This document shows, in pieces, positions 17,575 to 26,517 of a stretch of 64,000 bases of DNA. The notes under the pieces are model-generated. The model was not told the DNA's origin, did no database searches, and saw nothing but the letters and a program-made list of their open reading frames with translations. Each line of letters starts with the position of its first letter. Position 1 is the stretch's first letter. Made by a program: the position numbers and the translations under genes. This DNA comes from Oligoflexia bacterium (GTDB taxonomy: Bacteria > Bdellovibrionota_G > JALEGL01). The stretch is taken from NCBI GenBank assembly GCA_035326705.1, contig DAOLES010000001.1, positions 499,653 to 563,652 of the forward strand, in the 5' to 3' direction.

Positions 17575-19080
17575 ATGAACTCAAAGCAAACCTCACCCAC
17601 TAGCCATGATTATTTTCTTAATCAGCTTCAATCCAATGATATTTTTGCTAAAACACAAAAAAAAGACGCTTCTATCTGGTCAAATGATAAAAAAGTTCAA
17701 CAATCCATTAAAAACCGTTTGGGATGGACTCAATCTAATCAGTTTATTTCCCAATTCAAAGAAAAAATTAATGATTTTTATGAAAAAATTCAACATTCTG
17801 GCTATCGAGACTTTGTTTGGATTGGAATGGGAGGATCAAGTTTATTTGCTAAAACTTTGGCCCATGTTTTTCAGGCTAAACATTTTTATATTATAGACAG
17901 TACGGATACTGAACATATTAATGCTTGTTTATCTAAGCTAGACCTTTCTAAAACTTTATTTTTTATCGCTTCTAAGTCTGGAACCACTCTAGAAACACTT
18001 TCGGTTTTTCATTACCTTCAACAACTCAATATACCTGACCATCATTTTGTTAGTGTATCCGATGAAAATACAACTTTAAGTCAGCACTTTACTTTAGATG
18101 ATCACAACTACTACGATCAATTTATCAACCCTAGTGATATTGGTGGACGATTTTCATCCACATCTTACTTTGGCCTTTTGCCCCTTGCATTGATAGATTT
18201 TAATGCTTTTCATGACAATGTAAATTGTTTCTTGGAAAGCTCTAACAGTCAAGACTTACAAAAAGGGATTGAGTCTTTTGCTGCAAAAGTTTTTTATTTG
18301 TATAAAAACCATGGCTCAAACAAACTTATTTTACATTTTCCAGATCAGCTCTCATATTTTACCCATTGGGTAGAACAATTGGTTGCTGAAAGTACAGGGA
18401 AAAATAACCGCGGCTTTATACCTCTTCCATCAGAATATATTGATAATGACCGAGAAGATTATATTCATATTTACAATGCCCAAAGCCAAAACATAACTAA
18501 AATTTTTGCTCAAACGCTAAGCTTTCCTATAAATGCTGATAAAAACAATCTTCTACTACAAAGTTATGCTTGGATGCATATTACTGCAATTTTAGGCTAC
18601 TTTCTGCAACTCAACCCTTTTGATGAACCCAATGTTGCGCTAGCAAAGTCATTTGCACAAGATTATCTTAAACAAGAAAACCTAACACCAGCAGATGTTT
18701 TAACTACACTTGATGATAGTTTTTTTGAGCATCTTAACAAACAAAGTAAAAAAAATAATTTTATAGCTGTTTTATTTTTTGGTCATGATGATACAGAACA
18801 CTTAAAAAAACTATGCAAGCATCTCTCTAAAACTTATCAACAACCCTGTATTCCATACTATGGTCCACAATACCTACACTCCGTTGGTCAATATTTTAAA
18901 GGTGGCCATCATGATGTTAGTTTTATTATTGCTTACTGTGAAAACGATGATTTATCTGAAGAACAAAAGCACCTTGAAAAAATAAAGCTCGCGCAATGCT
19001 TAGGAGATTATCATGCTTTACAACAACTTAAAAAACCCGTAATTTTTGTTAAACAGGATGAACTATTTAAACTATCATAA
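17575..19080 (+). CDS. pgi: Glucose-6-phosphate isomerase
   Basis: Interconverts glucose-6-phosphate and fructose-6-phosphate in glycolysis and gluconeogenesis. A 501-residue protein with two SIS-type sugar isomerase folds: FVWIGMGGSSLFAKTL, FIASKSGTTLETLSVF, GGRFSSTSYFGLLPLAL and the active-site VAESTGKNNRGFIPL. The C-terminal YLHSVGQYFKGGHHDVSF carries the catalytic Lys/His region in the form seen in the isomerase half of bifunctional transaldolase-isomerases, not in classical E. coli Pgi. No transaldolase domain is fused. trmH follows 12 nt later and may be cotranscribed. The product acts in sugar metabolism alongside glpX and glmM in this window. Confidence 0.9.
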   Translation: MNSKQTSPTSHDYFLNQLQSNDIFAKTQKKDASIWSNDKKVQQSIKNRLGWTQSNQFISQFKEKINDFYEKIQHSGYRDFVWIGMGGSSLFAKTLAHVFQAKHFYIIDSTDTEHINACLSKLDLSKTLFFIASKSGTTLETLSVFHYLQQLNIPDHHFVSVSDENTTLSQHFTLDDHNYYDQFINPSDIGGRFSSTSYFGLLPLALIDFNAFHDNVNCFLESSNSQDLQKGIESFAAKVFYLYKNHGSNKLILHFPDQLSYFTHWVEQLVAESTGKNNRGFIPLPSEYIDNDREDYIHIYNAQSQNITKIFAQTLSFPINADKNNLLLQSYAWMHITAILGYFLQLNPFDEPNVALAKSFAQDYLKQENLTPADVLTTLDDSFFEHLNKQSKKNNFIAVLFFGHDDTEHLKKLCKHLSKTYQQPCIPYYGPQYLHSVGQYFKGGHHDVSFIIAYCENDDLSEEQKHLEKIKLAQCLGDYHALQQLKKPVIFVKQDELFKLS

Positions 19081-19092
19081 ACTCTCTTAGTC

Positions 19093-19695
19093 ATGACAGA
19101 TGAACGTTTAGATAAAATCAAACAGCTTGCAACGCAACGTCAAACTGACCTGGCTGTCTTATTAGAAAATGTGCACGATCCACATAATATTGGTGCGGTT
19201 CTTAGAACCTGCGATGCTGCAGGTATTTTTAATGTGTATATTTTAAACACCGATTATCGTTTACCAAAAACCATTGAAGCCTTTAATGAAAAAGCTTCCT
19301 CAGGAGCTAGAAAGTGGGTTAAAATTCACTTTTATACTGATTTGAAACAATGTTTTGATGCAATTAAACAGAATTATACAAAACTCTATGCATCTAACCT
19401 AAACAATGAATCTTTAGAAGTCTACAATATTGATTTTTCTTCTGAGCCCAGTATTCTTATGTTTGGCAATGAACATGAAGGATTAACCGCCAAAGCCCTA
19501 AAACAAAGTACGCATCATTTTCACATACCCCAAGTTGGGATGGTACAAAGCCTAAATATCTCTGTTGCCTGTGCAATCAGTGTTTATGAAGCTGTACGAC
19601 AAAAAAAAATAAAAGGTCATTATTCAAATAATACGCAAGAGCATATTGATGCAATTGAATCTTACTACCTAAAACAGCATTATAGAAAAAAATAA
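19093..19695 (+). CDS. trmH: SpoU/TrmH-family tRNA 2'-O-methyltransferase
   Basis: A 200-residue SPOUT methyltransferase. Motif 1 is NVHDPHNIGAVLRTCDAAG, motif 2 ILMFGNEHEGLT, and motif 3 IPQVGMVQSLNISVACAIS, which forms the knotted SAM site. A basic C-terminal extension (YYLKQHYRKK) resembles that of TrmH, the tRNA Gm18 methyltransferase. TrmH is the best specific guess; other SpoU members such as RlmB have an N-terminal domain that this protein lacks. It lies 12 nt after pgi and is convergent with the AsmA-like gene, with 4 nt between stops. Confidence 0.85.
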   Translation: MTDERLDKIKQLATQRQTDLAVLLENVHDPHNIGAVLRTCDAAGIFNVYILNTDYRLPKTIEAFNEKASSGARKWVKIHFYTDLKQCFDAIKQNYTKLYASNLNNESLEVYNIDFSSEPSILMFGNEHEGLTAKALKQSTHHFHIPQVGMVQSLNISVACAISVYEAVRQKKIKGHYSNNTQEHIDAIESYYLKQHYRKK

Positions 19696-19699
19696 CGTT

Positions 19700-22111
19700 T
19701 TATAAACCTAAACCTTTAAGTTTATCTTTGACCGCGTCTTTTGCCTTCTTTTTAACTTCTTCTTTTTTCTTTTCAACTCGTTTTTCAACTTTTTGTTCTA
19801 TTTTCTTCTCTGCTTTCTCTGTAACGGACTTTTTAAGATCTCCTTGAGCCAGGCCAATTTTAAGATCGCTCAATGAACCACTAATCTTTATCGGTAGATC
19901 CAAACTAGTACTATTTGGGCTCAGCTTAGCTATAGCTGGAGCAATTTTTTCAACATCATTTTTAGGAAGTTTAAGGTTAAAATCATAGTTTACTTTACCA
20001 CTGAGTGATTGTGTCCCGTTACCTGAAACATCTACGCCTTGACTATTAAAATTCAACTTATTGACTTCAAACATACCTTTATTAAATTTAATGTATTGAC
20101 TCCAAGATTTAAAATCAATGCTTTTTAAAGAATCTTTCTTGATAAAACTGGCCAATTTTTTCTGAATCGTAGACTGCTTAAGATAACCCTCTACAATTTT
20201 AACTGGCCCCTCAAATGAAATAGAATCAATTTCAGGCATAAGTGTTTTAGCGTTTATTGTCCCAGATGAATTGATTTGACTAAATAGTTGTCCACCAACT
20301 TTTGTAAGTTTATCTATTTTTATTGGGAAAAAGGTTTTTGCATAATCTAAAAACTCATCAATTTTAACCTGGTCAACATTAACATTGGCTTGGTAAGGAA
20401 ACTTATCTTTACCAGACACATCAAGTTTAAAGTTGGTTTTTAATAAACCTGAAAAAGCATTTGCGCTGAGGTTTTTTAAGTCTATTGTCCCATTTTGTGT
20501 GACCAGTTCTGCATTAACATTTTTAAGATCTAAATCACTGTAGCGTAAAACATTACACATTAAACGACTTGTACCATTAACTTTTTTTATTGGGCTAAAA
20601 TCAATTGCTTCCGTACTTTCTTCTTCATCATCAGGTAAAAGTTTATCTAAATCCAGTGACTTTGCGTTGACTGTAATATCATAGCCTAAAGAGCCATCAG
20701 CTAAAGCATAATTTAATGCATCACGCACATTACCTTTGATTGATAGTTCATCATTATTAAGCTGCATGTTATCAACATCAATTTTTATTAAATTTTTTTC
20801 TAACTCCAACTTGGCTTGCACGTTTTTAATTTTATAGTTTTGCATGTCAGGCGAAGTAGATGCATAAGCCACATCAATCAATTGATGCCTACCTGACATC
20901 AACGGTGAGTTAATACTTTGGCTTATATTAAATTGCCCGTTGGCTTTTCCAGACAAGGTATGCTCAGGTGGGTACATCTCAATTTGCTTTAACTCATCAA
21001 AGTCTAGGTTGTATTGACCAGAAACATTGACTGGGCTTTTATCAATACCATTAAGATAATTGCTAATTTTTGCTTTCATATCAATCATGCTCTTATCTGT
21101 TTTAGCTTTTAATGCATGGAGCGTAATAGACTGTTTATCCACATCAAGATCAAGAACAATATCCTTAATCTCTTTACCATAGCGAGCAACACCCTCTGTT
21201 AGCTTAAGCTTAGCCATAAAATCTGCTTTGCTGTAATCATCCCCACCAACATAAGAAGCTTCAAACATCAGTTTTCCGTCACTTGATTGCATGGATTGAT
21301 CACTGAACATTTTTGAGGGTAAGAAAGCTAATATTTGCTTGAGCTGTTCACTTTTTGCATTCAGTTTTATATTATAGTGTGGTTCATTTAGCATATTCAA
21401 TGTTCCACTCATATCAGCTTTGATAGATTTACTTTCTAAGGCCAACTGTTTTATTGTAGCACTCTGTTTTTTGCTATCGTAAACTATGTCTATATCTAAC
21501 ATTGGCTCTAAACTACGGCCAAAGTAACCATAAGCGGTTTGATAAAGAAGCTCTTTAAACTGAGCTTGACCAGATATTTCAAAAACATTCAGGCCTTGTG
21601 TTTTTATTGCATAGATTTGGCGATCTAGTTGTGTTTTAAACAGCGACGAGCCTTCTTCTTGCAATTCTACTTTCATGTTACTTATCTGTACTTTACTAAG
21701 TTCAAAATCAATTGCATTATCCTCTATGCTTGGATCTTGTTCTTGACTTTGTTCTGGGCCCTCATAGTTAAAGGCTAAATCATACTTAATCTGTGGTGTG
21801 TCCAATATAATTTTTGAAAAAACCACTCTTTTAGAAAATAGGGGTAAAAGTTTTATTTTAAACTTTGCATGATCCAAACTCAAAAAAAGTTTTTCTTTAT
21901 CCTCAGCTTGTAAAGAGACATTATCAAGTGATACCCCAAACAAAGCTGGACTTATATTTCCTATAGAAAGTTGTAAATGCGTTGCTTCATATACTTGTTG
22001 CTCTATTTTAGTGATTAAGCCTTTTTTTGGCATAAACCATAATACCGCATACAGCAGTAAAAAAAAGACCCCTACACCCAAGAAAATTTTTAAACCTATA
22101 TTTTTTTTCAT
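19700..22111 (-). CDS. AsmA-family inner-membrane-anchored envelope protein
   Basis: An 803-residue protein with an N-terminal membrane anchor (about 8-27, IFLGVGVFFLLLYAVLWFMP). A very long beta-rich periplasmic region of the AsmA/YhdP/TamB type follows: repeated units such as INGVSLDNVSLQAEDKE-like strands and, near the C-terminus, VDVSGNGTQSLSGKVNYDFN followed by LPIKISGSLSDLKIGLAQG, the typical AsmA C-terminal motif. The last 45 residues are a highly charged Lys/Glu coiled tail. AsmA-like proteins are thought to bridge inner and outer membranes for phospholipid transport. Substrate is not determinable. Some strand boundaries are approximate. Confidence 0.8.
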   Translation of the reverse strand: MKKNIGLKIFLGVGVFFLLLYAVLWFMPKKGLITKIEQQVYEATHLQLSIGNISPALFGVSLDNVSLQAEDKEKLFLSLDHAKFKIKLLPLFSKRVVFSKIILDTPQIKYDLAFNYEGPEQSQEQDPSIEDNAIDFELSKVQISNMKVELQEEGSSLFKTQLDRQIYAIKTQGLNVFEISGQAQFKELLYQTAYGYFGRSLEPMLDIDIVYDSKKQSATIKQLALESKSIKADMSGTLNMLNEPHYNIKLNAKSEQLKQILAFLPSKMFSDQSMQSSDGKLMFEASYVGGDDYSKADFMAKLKLTEGVARYGKEIKDIVLDLDVDKQSITLHALKAKTDKSMIDMKAKISNYLNGIDKSPVNVSGQYNLDFDELKQIEMYPPEHTLSGKANGQFNISQSINSPLMSGRHQLIDVAYASTSPDMQNYKIKNVQAKLELEKNLIKIDVDNMQLNNDELSIKGNVRDALNYALADGSLGYDITVNAKSLDLDKLLPDDEEESTEAIDFSPIKKVNGTSRLMCNVLRYSDLDLKNVNAELVTQNGTIDLKNLSANAFSGLLKTNFKLDVSGKDKFPYQANVNVDQVKIDEFLDYAKTFFPIKIDKLTKVGGQLFSQINSSGTINAKTLMPEIDSISFEGPVKIVEGYLKQSTIQKKLASFIKKDSLKSIDFKSWSQYIKFNKGMFEVNKLNFNSQGVDVSGNGTQSLSGKVNYDFNLKLPKNDVEKIAPAIAKLSPNSTSLDLPIKISGSLSDLKIGLAQGDLKKSVTEKAEKKIEQKVEKRVEKKKEEVKKKAKDAVKDKLKGLGL

Positions 22112-22153
22112 ACCCTGCCTTTAAAAATTAATTTATGCTCGCAAAATTAACTA

Positions 22154-22729
22154 TTAAAAATAATCTGGCTCATTACCAGGCTTCCATTTAATGTTGCAAC
22201 CTATACTTGGTTTTTGCTCTAAGTTTAATGCTTCACCTGCAATAACAAAATCCAATGCTTGTCTAAGATCTTGGCCAGTAACTTTGACACCATTACCCGG
22301 CCGACTATCATCCAACTGACCTCGGTACTGAAGCTTGTGTTGTGCATCAAAAATATAAAAATCCGGTGTACACGCAGCATGTAAAGCTTTTGCAAAACTC
22401 TGTTTTTCATCTAACAAAAAAGGAAAAGACCAATTCATTGTTTGATGCAATTTTTTCATATGCTCTGGACCGTCTTGTGGGTAATTTTCAAGGTCATTAG
22501 AGTTAATGGCTAAAATTTTTATTGTTTTATCTTGATAGTCATTTTCTAAACGAGAAAACTCATCCCAAACATGCTTTACATAGGGACAATGATTACAAAT
22601 GAACATAATCAATACATTTTTATCTTTTATATCATCATTGCTTATCCGTTGACCAGAAACCACATCCAATAAATCAAACTTTGGAAGACTTTGTCCCAAC
22701 CCTATCATTTGTGATGCCCTTAATGCCAT
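22154..22729 (-). CDS. Thioredoxin-fold redoxin (AhpC/TSA-like), CNHCPYVK type
   Basis: A 191-residue thioredoxin-fold protein without a signal peptide. It has the active-site segment IMFICNHCPYVKHVWDEF with a CxxC pair, the AINSNDLENYPQDGPEHM region, and the cis-Pro-bearing CTPDFYIFDAQHKLQYRGQL. This matches the peroxiredoxin-like thioredoxin family with NxCPYVK motifs. A paralogue with a signal peptide and a single Cys (SCPYVKK) is encoded at 47463. Likely cytoplasmic thiol reductase or peroxidase; the substrate is unknown. Divergent from the PhoX-like gene. Confidence 0.82.
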   Translation of the reverse strand: MALRASQMIGLGQSLPKFDLLDVVSGQRISNDDIKDKNVLIMFICNHCPYVKHVWDEFSRLENDYQDKTIKILAINSNDLENYPQDGPEHMKKLHQTMNWSFPFLLDEKQSFAKALHAACTPDFYIFDAQHKLQYRGQLDDSRPGNGVKVTGQDLRQALDFVIAGEALNLEQKPSIGCNIKWKPGNEPDYF

Positions 22730-22861
22730 AACTAACCTTCTTTCTAAACAAGAAACCTATTTAAAATGTTTCTTATCACATTTAGCTTTTTTAAACTTTG
22801 CAAAACTACTCTATTATGAGGGGAAATTTACCCATAAAACACCCTCTCTTCACCTAACTTA

Positions 22862-22901
22862 AGTACAAAAATAACTGCTAAAGTGTAAGTTATTTTGTAC
22901 T
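22862..22901. promoter_or_regulatory. Long inverted repeat upstream of the PhoX-like gene
   Basis: AGTACAAAAATAACT (22862-22876) and AGTTATTTTGTACT (22888-22901) are complementary over 14 bp with one bulged A; the loop is 11 nt. A TATAAT hexamer follows at 22908-22913. It lies 28 bp upstream of the PhoX ATG in the 200-nt divergent region. It could be an operator dyad or a transcript hairpin. It does not resemble a PhoB box, which is a direct repeat. Confidence 0.45.
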
Positions 22902-22929
22902 CTTATTTATAATACGGTAATCAATAGCT

Positions 22930-24537
22930 ATGAGTTTATACAAAGAATGGAATAGAAGACAGTTTTTACAATTTATGGGCAAAAACTCTGCTTTGCTTTC
23001 AGGCATAAGTATCCTGTCTTCATCCTGCATGAAATCCTCTGGTGCTGTAACTGATATTTCAATAAAAAGCCTAGCACCTGATTTAAATGATCAAGTCAGT
23101 CTTATCAAGGACCTTAACTACTCTGTCTTGGTTTCTTGGAACGACCCTATTGCAAAAGATAAAACCTTTGGTTTTAATTGCGATTACATCAATTATGTTT
23201 CACTAAGCAAAGATAATAAAAGTTTATTTTTTATGGTTAACAATGAGTACCCTAATGACAAATATGTCAGCGGCTACTTTGAGGGTAAAAAGACCAAAGC
23301 TCAAGCGGACCTAGAGCAACAAAGTGTTGGCTGCTCCTTATTTAAAGCGGATGAAGTCTCCCCTGGAAAATGGCAAGTAGACCAAAACTATAAATACAAT
23401 CGTCGCATAGATGGACAAACAAAAATCCCCTTTGCCGGTGGAAAAACCATTCATAAAAAAAACTATGCCATTGGAACCTTAGGCAACTGTGCCGGTGGAA
23501 AAACTCCTTGGAACAGCTTTTTAACCTGTGAAGAAAACTACCAAGATTATTATGGTGAACGTGATTCAAAAACTGGAAAAATCAACAAAGACAACCCTTA
23601 TTATGCTACACAGTGGGAAACCATATATGGCTACCCCCCTGAGCACTATGGCTGGGTGGTTGAAATCAATCCTTTAAGCTCTGACCCTGGTAAAAAATTG
23701 ACCAGTTTGGGTCGTTTTGCGCATGAAAGTGCCACGGTCACTCAAGCCAAAGATGGCCGCTGCATAGTTTATATGGGCGATGATAAAGAAAATGAATTTA
23801 TCTATAAGTTTATTGCTGATAAAACCAACAGTCTTGAAACCGGTACTTTGTATGTAGCTGACACAAAAAACAATCAATGGCTTCCTTTGACCTTAAACAA
23901 TAGCAAGCTAAAACAAACCTACAAAAATCAATTGGATATTTTAATTCATACCCGAGAGGCTGCCAGAATGATTGGTGCTACTCCGCAAGATAGACCAGAA
24001 GATGTTGAGTTAGATCAAGATGGTAATGTTTATATTGCATTGACAAAAAATGGCCAAACCAACAACCCACACGGTTCAATTCTTAAAATTACTGAGAACA
24101 ATAATGACCCGCTCTCCTTAAGCTTTAAACATGAAACTTTTATTGCTGGTGGAGAAAAAACAGGTTTTGCTTGCCCAGACAATATTGAGTTTGATCCGAA
24201 AGGCAACCTTTGGTTTACAACCGATATTTCTGGTCACAACGTAGGTAAAGGTGCTTATAAAGCCTTTGGTAATAACGGTTTATTTGTAGTTTTAAAAGAA
24301 GGTCCGCAAGCAGGCCTGCCCATTCAAGTGGCTTCAGCTCCTATTGATGCTGAATTTACCGGCCCAAAATTTAGTCCAGATGGAAAAACATTGTTTCTTT
24401 CTGTGCAACATCCTGGAGAAATGACCCAAGATTTAAGCAAGCCTACCAGCCATTGGCCAGAAGGTGGAGAGGCACATCCAAAACCAAGTGTTATTTGTAT
24501 CAGTGGGCCATTTTTAAATAAGATCAGTGCCGTTTAA
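22930..24537 (+). CDS. PhoX-family (DUF839) exported phosphatase-like protein
   Basis: A 535-residue protein with a twin-arginine signal (NRRQFLQFMGKN, Arg9-Arg10) followed by LSGISILSSSC, so Tat export of a folded, metal-loaded protein is likely. The mature part shows PhoX/DUF839 landmarks: TLGNCAGGKTPWNSFLTCEE, LGRFAHESATV, CIVYMGDDKENEFIYKF and ACPDNIEFDPKGNLWFTTD. PhoX enzymes are Ca/Fe-dependent alkaline phosphatases that release phosphate from phosphoesters, but many DUF839 members are uncharacterised, so the activity is probable rather than proven. The upstream inverted repeat may regulate it. The gene is convergent with, and abuts, the next small gene. Confidence 0.82.
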   Translation: MSLYKEWNRRQFLQFMGKNSALLSGISILSSSCMKSSGAVTDISIKSLAPDLNDQVSLIKDLNYSVLVSWNDPIAKDKTFGFNCDYINYVSLSKDNKSLFFMVNNEYPNDKYVSGYFEGKKTKAQADLEQQSVGCSLFKADEVSPGKWQVDQNYKYNRRIDGQTKIPFAGGKTIHKKNYAIGTLGNCAGGKTPWNSFLTCEENYQDYYGERDSKTGKINKDNPYYATQWETIYGYPPEHYGWVVEINPLSSDPGKKLTSLGRFAHESATVTQAKDGRCIVYMGDDKENEFIYKFIADKTNSLETGTLYVADTKNNQWLPLTLNNSKLKQTYKNQLDILIHTREAARMIGATPQDRPEDVELDQDGNVYIALTKNGQTNNPHGSILKITENNNDPLSLSFKHETFIAGGEKTGFACPDNIEFDPKGNLWFTTDISGHNVGKGAYKAFGNNGLFVVLKEGPQAGLPIQVASAPIDAEFTGPKFSPDGKTLFLSVQHPGEMTQDLSKPTSHWPEGGEAHPKPSVICISGPFLNKISAV

Positions 24538-24990
24538 TTAACCATTGGCCAAAGCATAGATTTCTAAAACTGCAGATGGAGGTAAATCTTCCTCTAAGGC
24601 CAAAGAAGTCTTTAAATCTTCAGCACACTGCTTTAAAGCTTGAATGGTTCTATTTTCTAAATTTAAACCCTCTGAATTTTCATCTAAGAGTGGACCATTT
24701 TGTGCTGCGGCAATGGCAAGGTCAATTTGCTCTTTATCCAACTCATGTCTTTTCTTAATTAATTCAACTGAACATTGATCAGAACCAAGAAACCGCATCA
24801 ACGCTTGGTCTACATTACCATCGGTGATGGATTCAATGGATACTTTAAAATCTTCACTCACCGCTAAAGTTTTTGCCTCTACGCTACTAGCAAATGCTAA
24901 AACTGAGCAAAGAACCATTGCAACCATACTTAATTTAATGTTTTGTTTATTGTCGTTGTTTAAAACTTCCTTAATTTTTCTCATGGCCAT
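24538..24990 (-). CDS. Small exported protein of unknown function
   Basis: About 150 residues from the ATG at 24990: a short basic N-terminus, a hydrophobic signal region (LSMVAMVLCSVLAFASSVEA), then an acidic helical mature part with two cysteines (DQCSVELIKKRHELDKEQID and ALKQCAEDLKTSL). No family was recognised. The start is uncertain: an ATG six bases further in is equally possible, and the frame stays open upstream to 25080, but residues there would spoil the signal peptide. It ends flush against the PhoX stop. Confidence 0.5.
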   Translation of the reverse strand: MAMRKIKEVLNNDNKQNIKLSMVAMVLCSVLAFASSVEAKTLAVSEDFKVSIESITDGNVDQALMRFLGSDQCSVELIKKRHELDKEQIDLAIAAAQNGPLLDENSEGLNLENRTIQALKQCAEDLKTSLALEEDLPPSAVLEIYALANG

Positions 24991-25104
24991 ACTAACTGCA
25001 TGGGACATGCCAAAAATAACTGCAAATTTAGTCAATATTTTCAAATACTTACATAAAAACCGCAGTGAGCAAAAAAACACCAGCGGACCTCTTAGACACA
25101 GACA

Positions 25105-26061
25105 TTAATCTCTTATAAAATGGCAGGTATAGCCTCCTGGATTTTTTTGCAAATAATCTTGATGATAATCCTCAGCAGAATAAAAAGGTTTTTGCTCTAT
25201 CACTTGAGTTACAATGGGCTTGGACCAAAAACCAGACTGCTCAACTTTAGCAATCACTTCTTGGGCAATCTTTTGTTGGTCTTCATTTTGATAAAAAATT
25301 GCTGACCTATACTGACTGCCTATATCATTCCCTTGTTGATTCACTGTGGTTGGATCATGCATTTTAAAGAAAAATTCTAATAGTTCTGCAAAGCCAATTT
25401 TGCTGGGATCAAACTCAATTTTAATGGCTTCTGCATGTCCGGTTTCACCGGTCTTAACTTGTTCATACTTAGGGTTGACCAAAGTGCCGCCGGTATATCC
25501 TACTTCAGTACTTAGAACGCCATCGAGTTGTCTGATCAGCTCTTCTACCCCCCAAAAACATCCACCTGCTAAAATTGCTGTCTCACTTTTTACTTCTTGC
25601 ACTGTATCTTCTCCTGAAAATAGAGATTTAAACTCGCCATAACCTTCTTTTTCTAAGTCCTTTATAGGTATAAAACGCAACGCCGCTGAGTTAATACAAT
25701 AGCGCATGCCTGTTGGTTCTGGGCCATCCAGAAAAACATGCCCTAAATGAGAGTCTGCATATTTAGACCTCACTTCTATTCTTGGCATCATCAGCTTATG
25801 ATCTTCTTTTTCTACAATATGCTCAGGCTTTAATGCCTGGGTAAAACTAGGCCAGCCACATCCAGCATCATATTTATCCAAGGATGAAAACAAAGGTTCG
25901 CCGGAAACAATATCTACATATATGCCGTGTTCTTTATGATCCCAATATTGATTGGTAAAGGGCCTTTCCGTGGCGTCATTTTGGGTTACGTCATAACTCT
26001 CTTGATCTAAAATTTCTTTTAAAACATCTTGATTGGGCTTGCTGTATTGCTTTTCACTCAT
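25105..26061 (-). CDS. msrBA: Bifunctional methionine sulfoxide reductase MsrB-MsrA
   Basis: A 318-residue fusion. The N-terminal MsrB domain (about 5-140) has AGCGWPSF, HLGHVFLDGPEPTGMRYCIN with catalytic Cys122, and no zinc CxxC pairs. The C-terminal MsrA domain (about 160-318) has the GGCFWG active site (Cys168), VGYTGG and QGNDIGSQYRS. MsrA reduces the S and MsrB the R epimer of methionine sulfoxide, so one chain repairs both. No signal peptide is present, so it acts in the cytoplasm. The B-then-A order is less common than A-then-B. Monocistronic by spacing. Confidence 0.96.
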   Translation of the reverse strand: MSEKQYSKPNQDVLKEILDQESYDVTQNDATERPFTNQYWDHKEHGIYVDIVSGEPLFSSLDKYDAGCGWPSFTQALKPEHIVEKEDHKLMMPRIEVRSKYADSHLGHVFLDGPEPTGMRYCINSAALRFIPIKDLEKEGYGEFKSLFSGEDTVQEVKSETAILAGGCFWGVEELIRQLDGVLSTEVGYTGGTLVNPKYEQVKTGETGHAEAIKIEFDPSKIGFAELLEFFFKMHDPTTVNQQGNDIGSQYRSAIFYQNEDQQKIAQEVIAKVEQSGFWSKPIVTQVIEQKPFYSAEDYHQDYLQKNPGGYTCHFIRD

Positions 26062-26166
26062 AAAGCCTTCATAGCACTTTCAAATAGAGGACTCAACGGA
26101 ATCCTTTTTTTATATTGCATGCGGCAATGTTTTGGGTAATCGGTAAAATCATGCTATTTTTAAGAT

Positions 26167-26505
26167 ATGACCTTGTTTGAAAAGATTATTGCCAAAGAAC
26201 TTCCTGCAACCATTCTCTATGAAGATGAGCAATGCATTTGCATCAAAGATATTTCTCCGCAGGCAAAAGTGCATGCCCTGCTCATTCCAAAGCAAGTCAT
26301 TCCTTCGCTCAATGACTTAACCCAAGATCATCAAAATTTAATTGCGCACCTGATGCTCCAAATCCCTAAAATAGCCTCTGATTTAGGTCTGTCTGAGGCA
26401 GGTTATCGAGTGGTCAATAATATTGGTCAGTATGGTAGACAAAGCGTTCAGCATTTACACTTTCATATTCTTGGAGGTGAACAACTCTCAGGAAACTTTG
26501 CCTAG
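26167..26505 (+). CDS. HIT-family (HinT-like) nucleotide hydrolase
   Basis: A 112-residue histidine-triad protein. It opens LFEKIIAKELPATILYED, has a central INHxxQ-like VVNNIGQYGRQSVQHLHFH, and carries the HxHxHxx triad HLHFHIL. Family members hydrolyse adenosine phosphoramidates and related nucleotides in the cytoplasm. It lies 12 nt upstream of hemB and is probably cotranscribed. Length is typical and all triad histidines are present. Confidence 0.93.
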   Translation: MTLFEKIIAKELPATILYEDEQCICIKDISPQAKVHALLIPKQVIPSLNDLTQDHQNLIAHLMLQIPKIASDLGLSEAGYRVVNNIGQYGRQSVQHLHFHILGGEQLSGNFA

Positions 26506-26517
26506 GAGATTTGCAGT

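Noticed and set aside
22862..22901. Pho box before the PhoX-like gene
   Set aside because: The sequence is an inverted, not direct, repeat and has no CTGTCAT-like heptamers.
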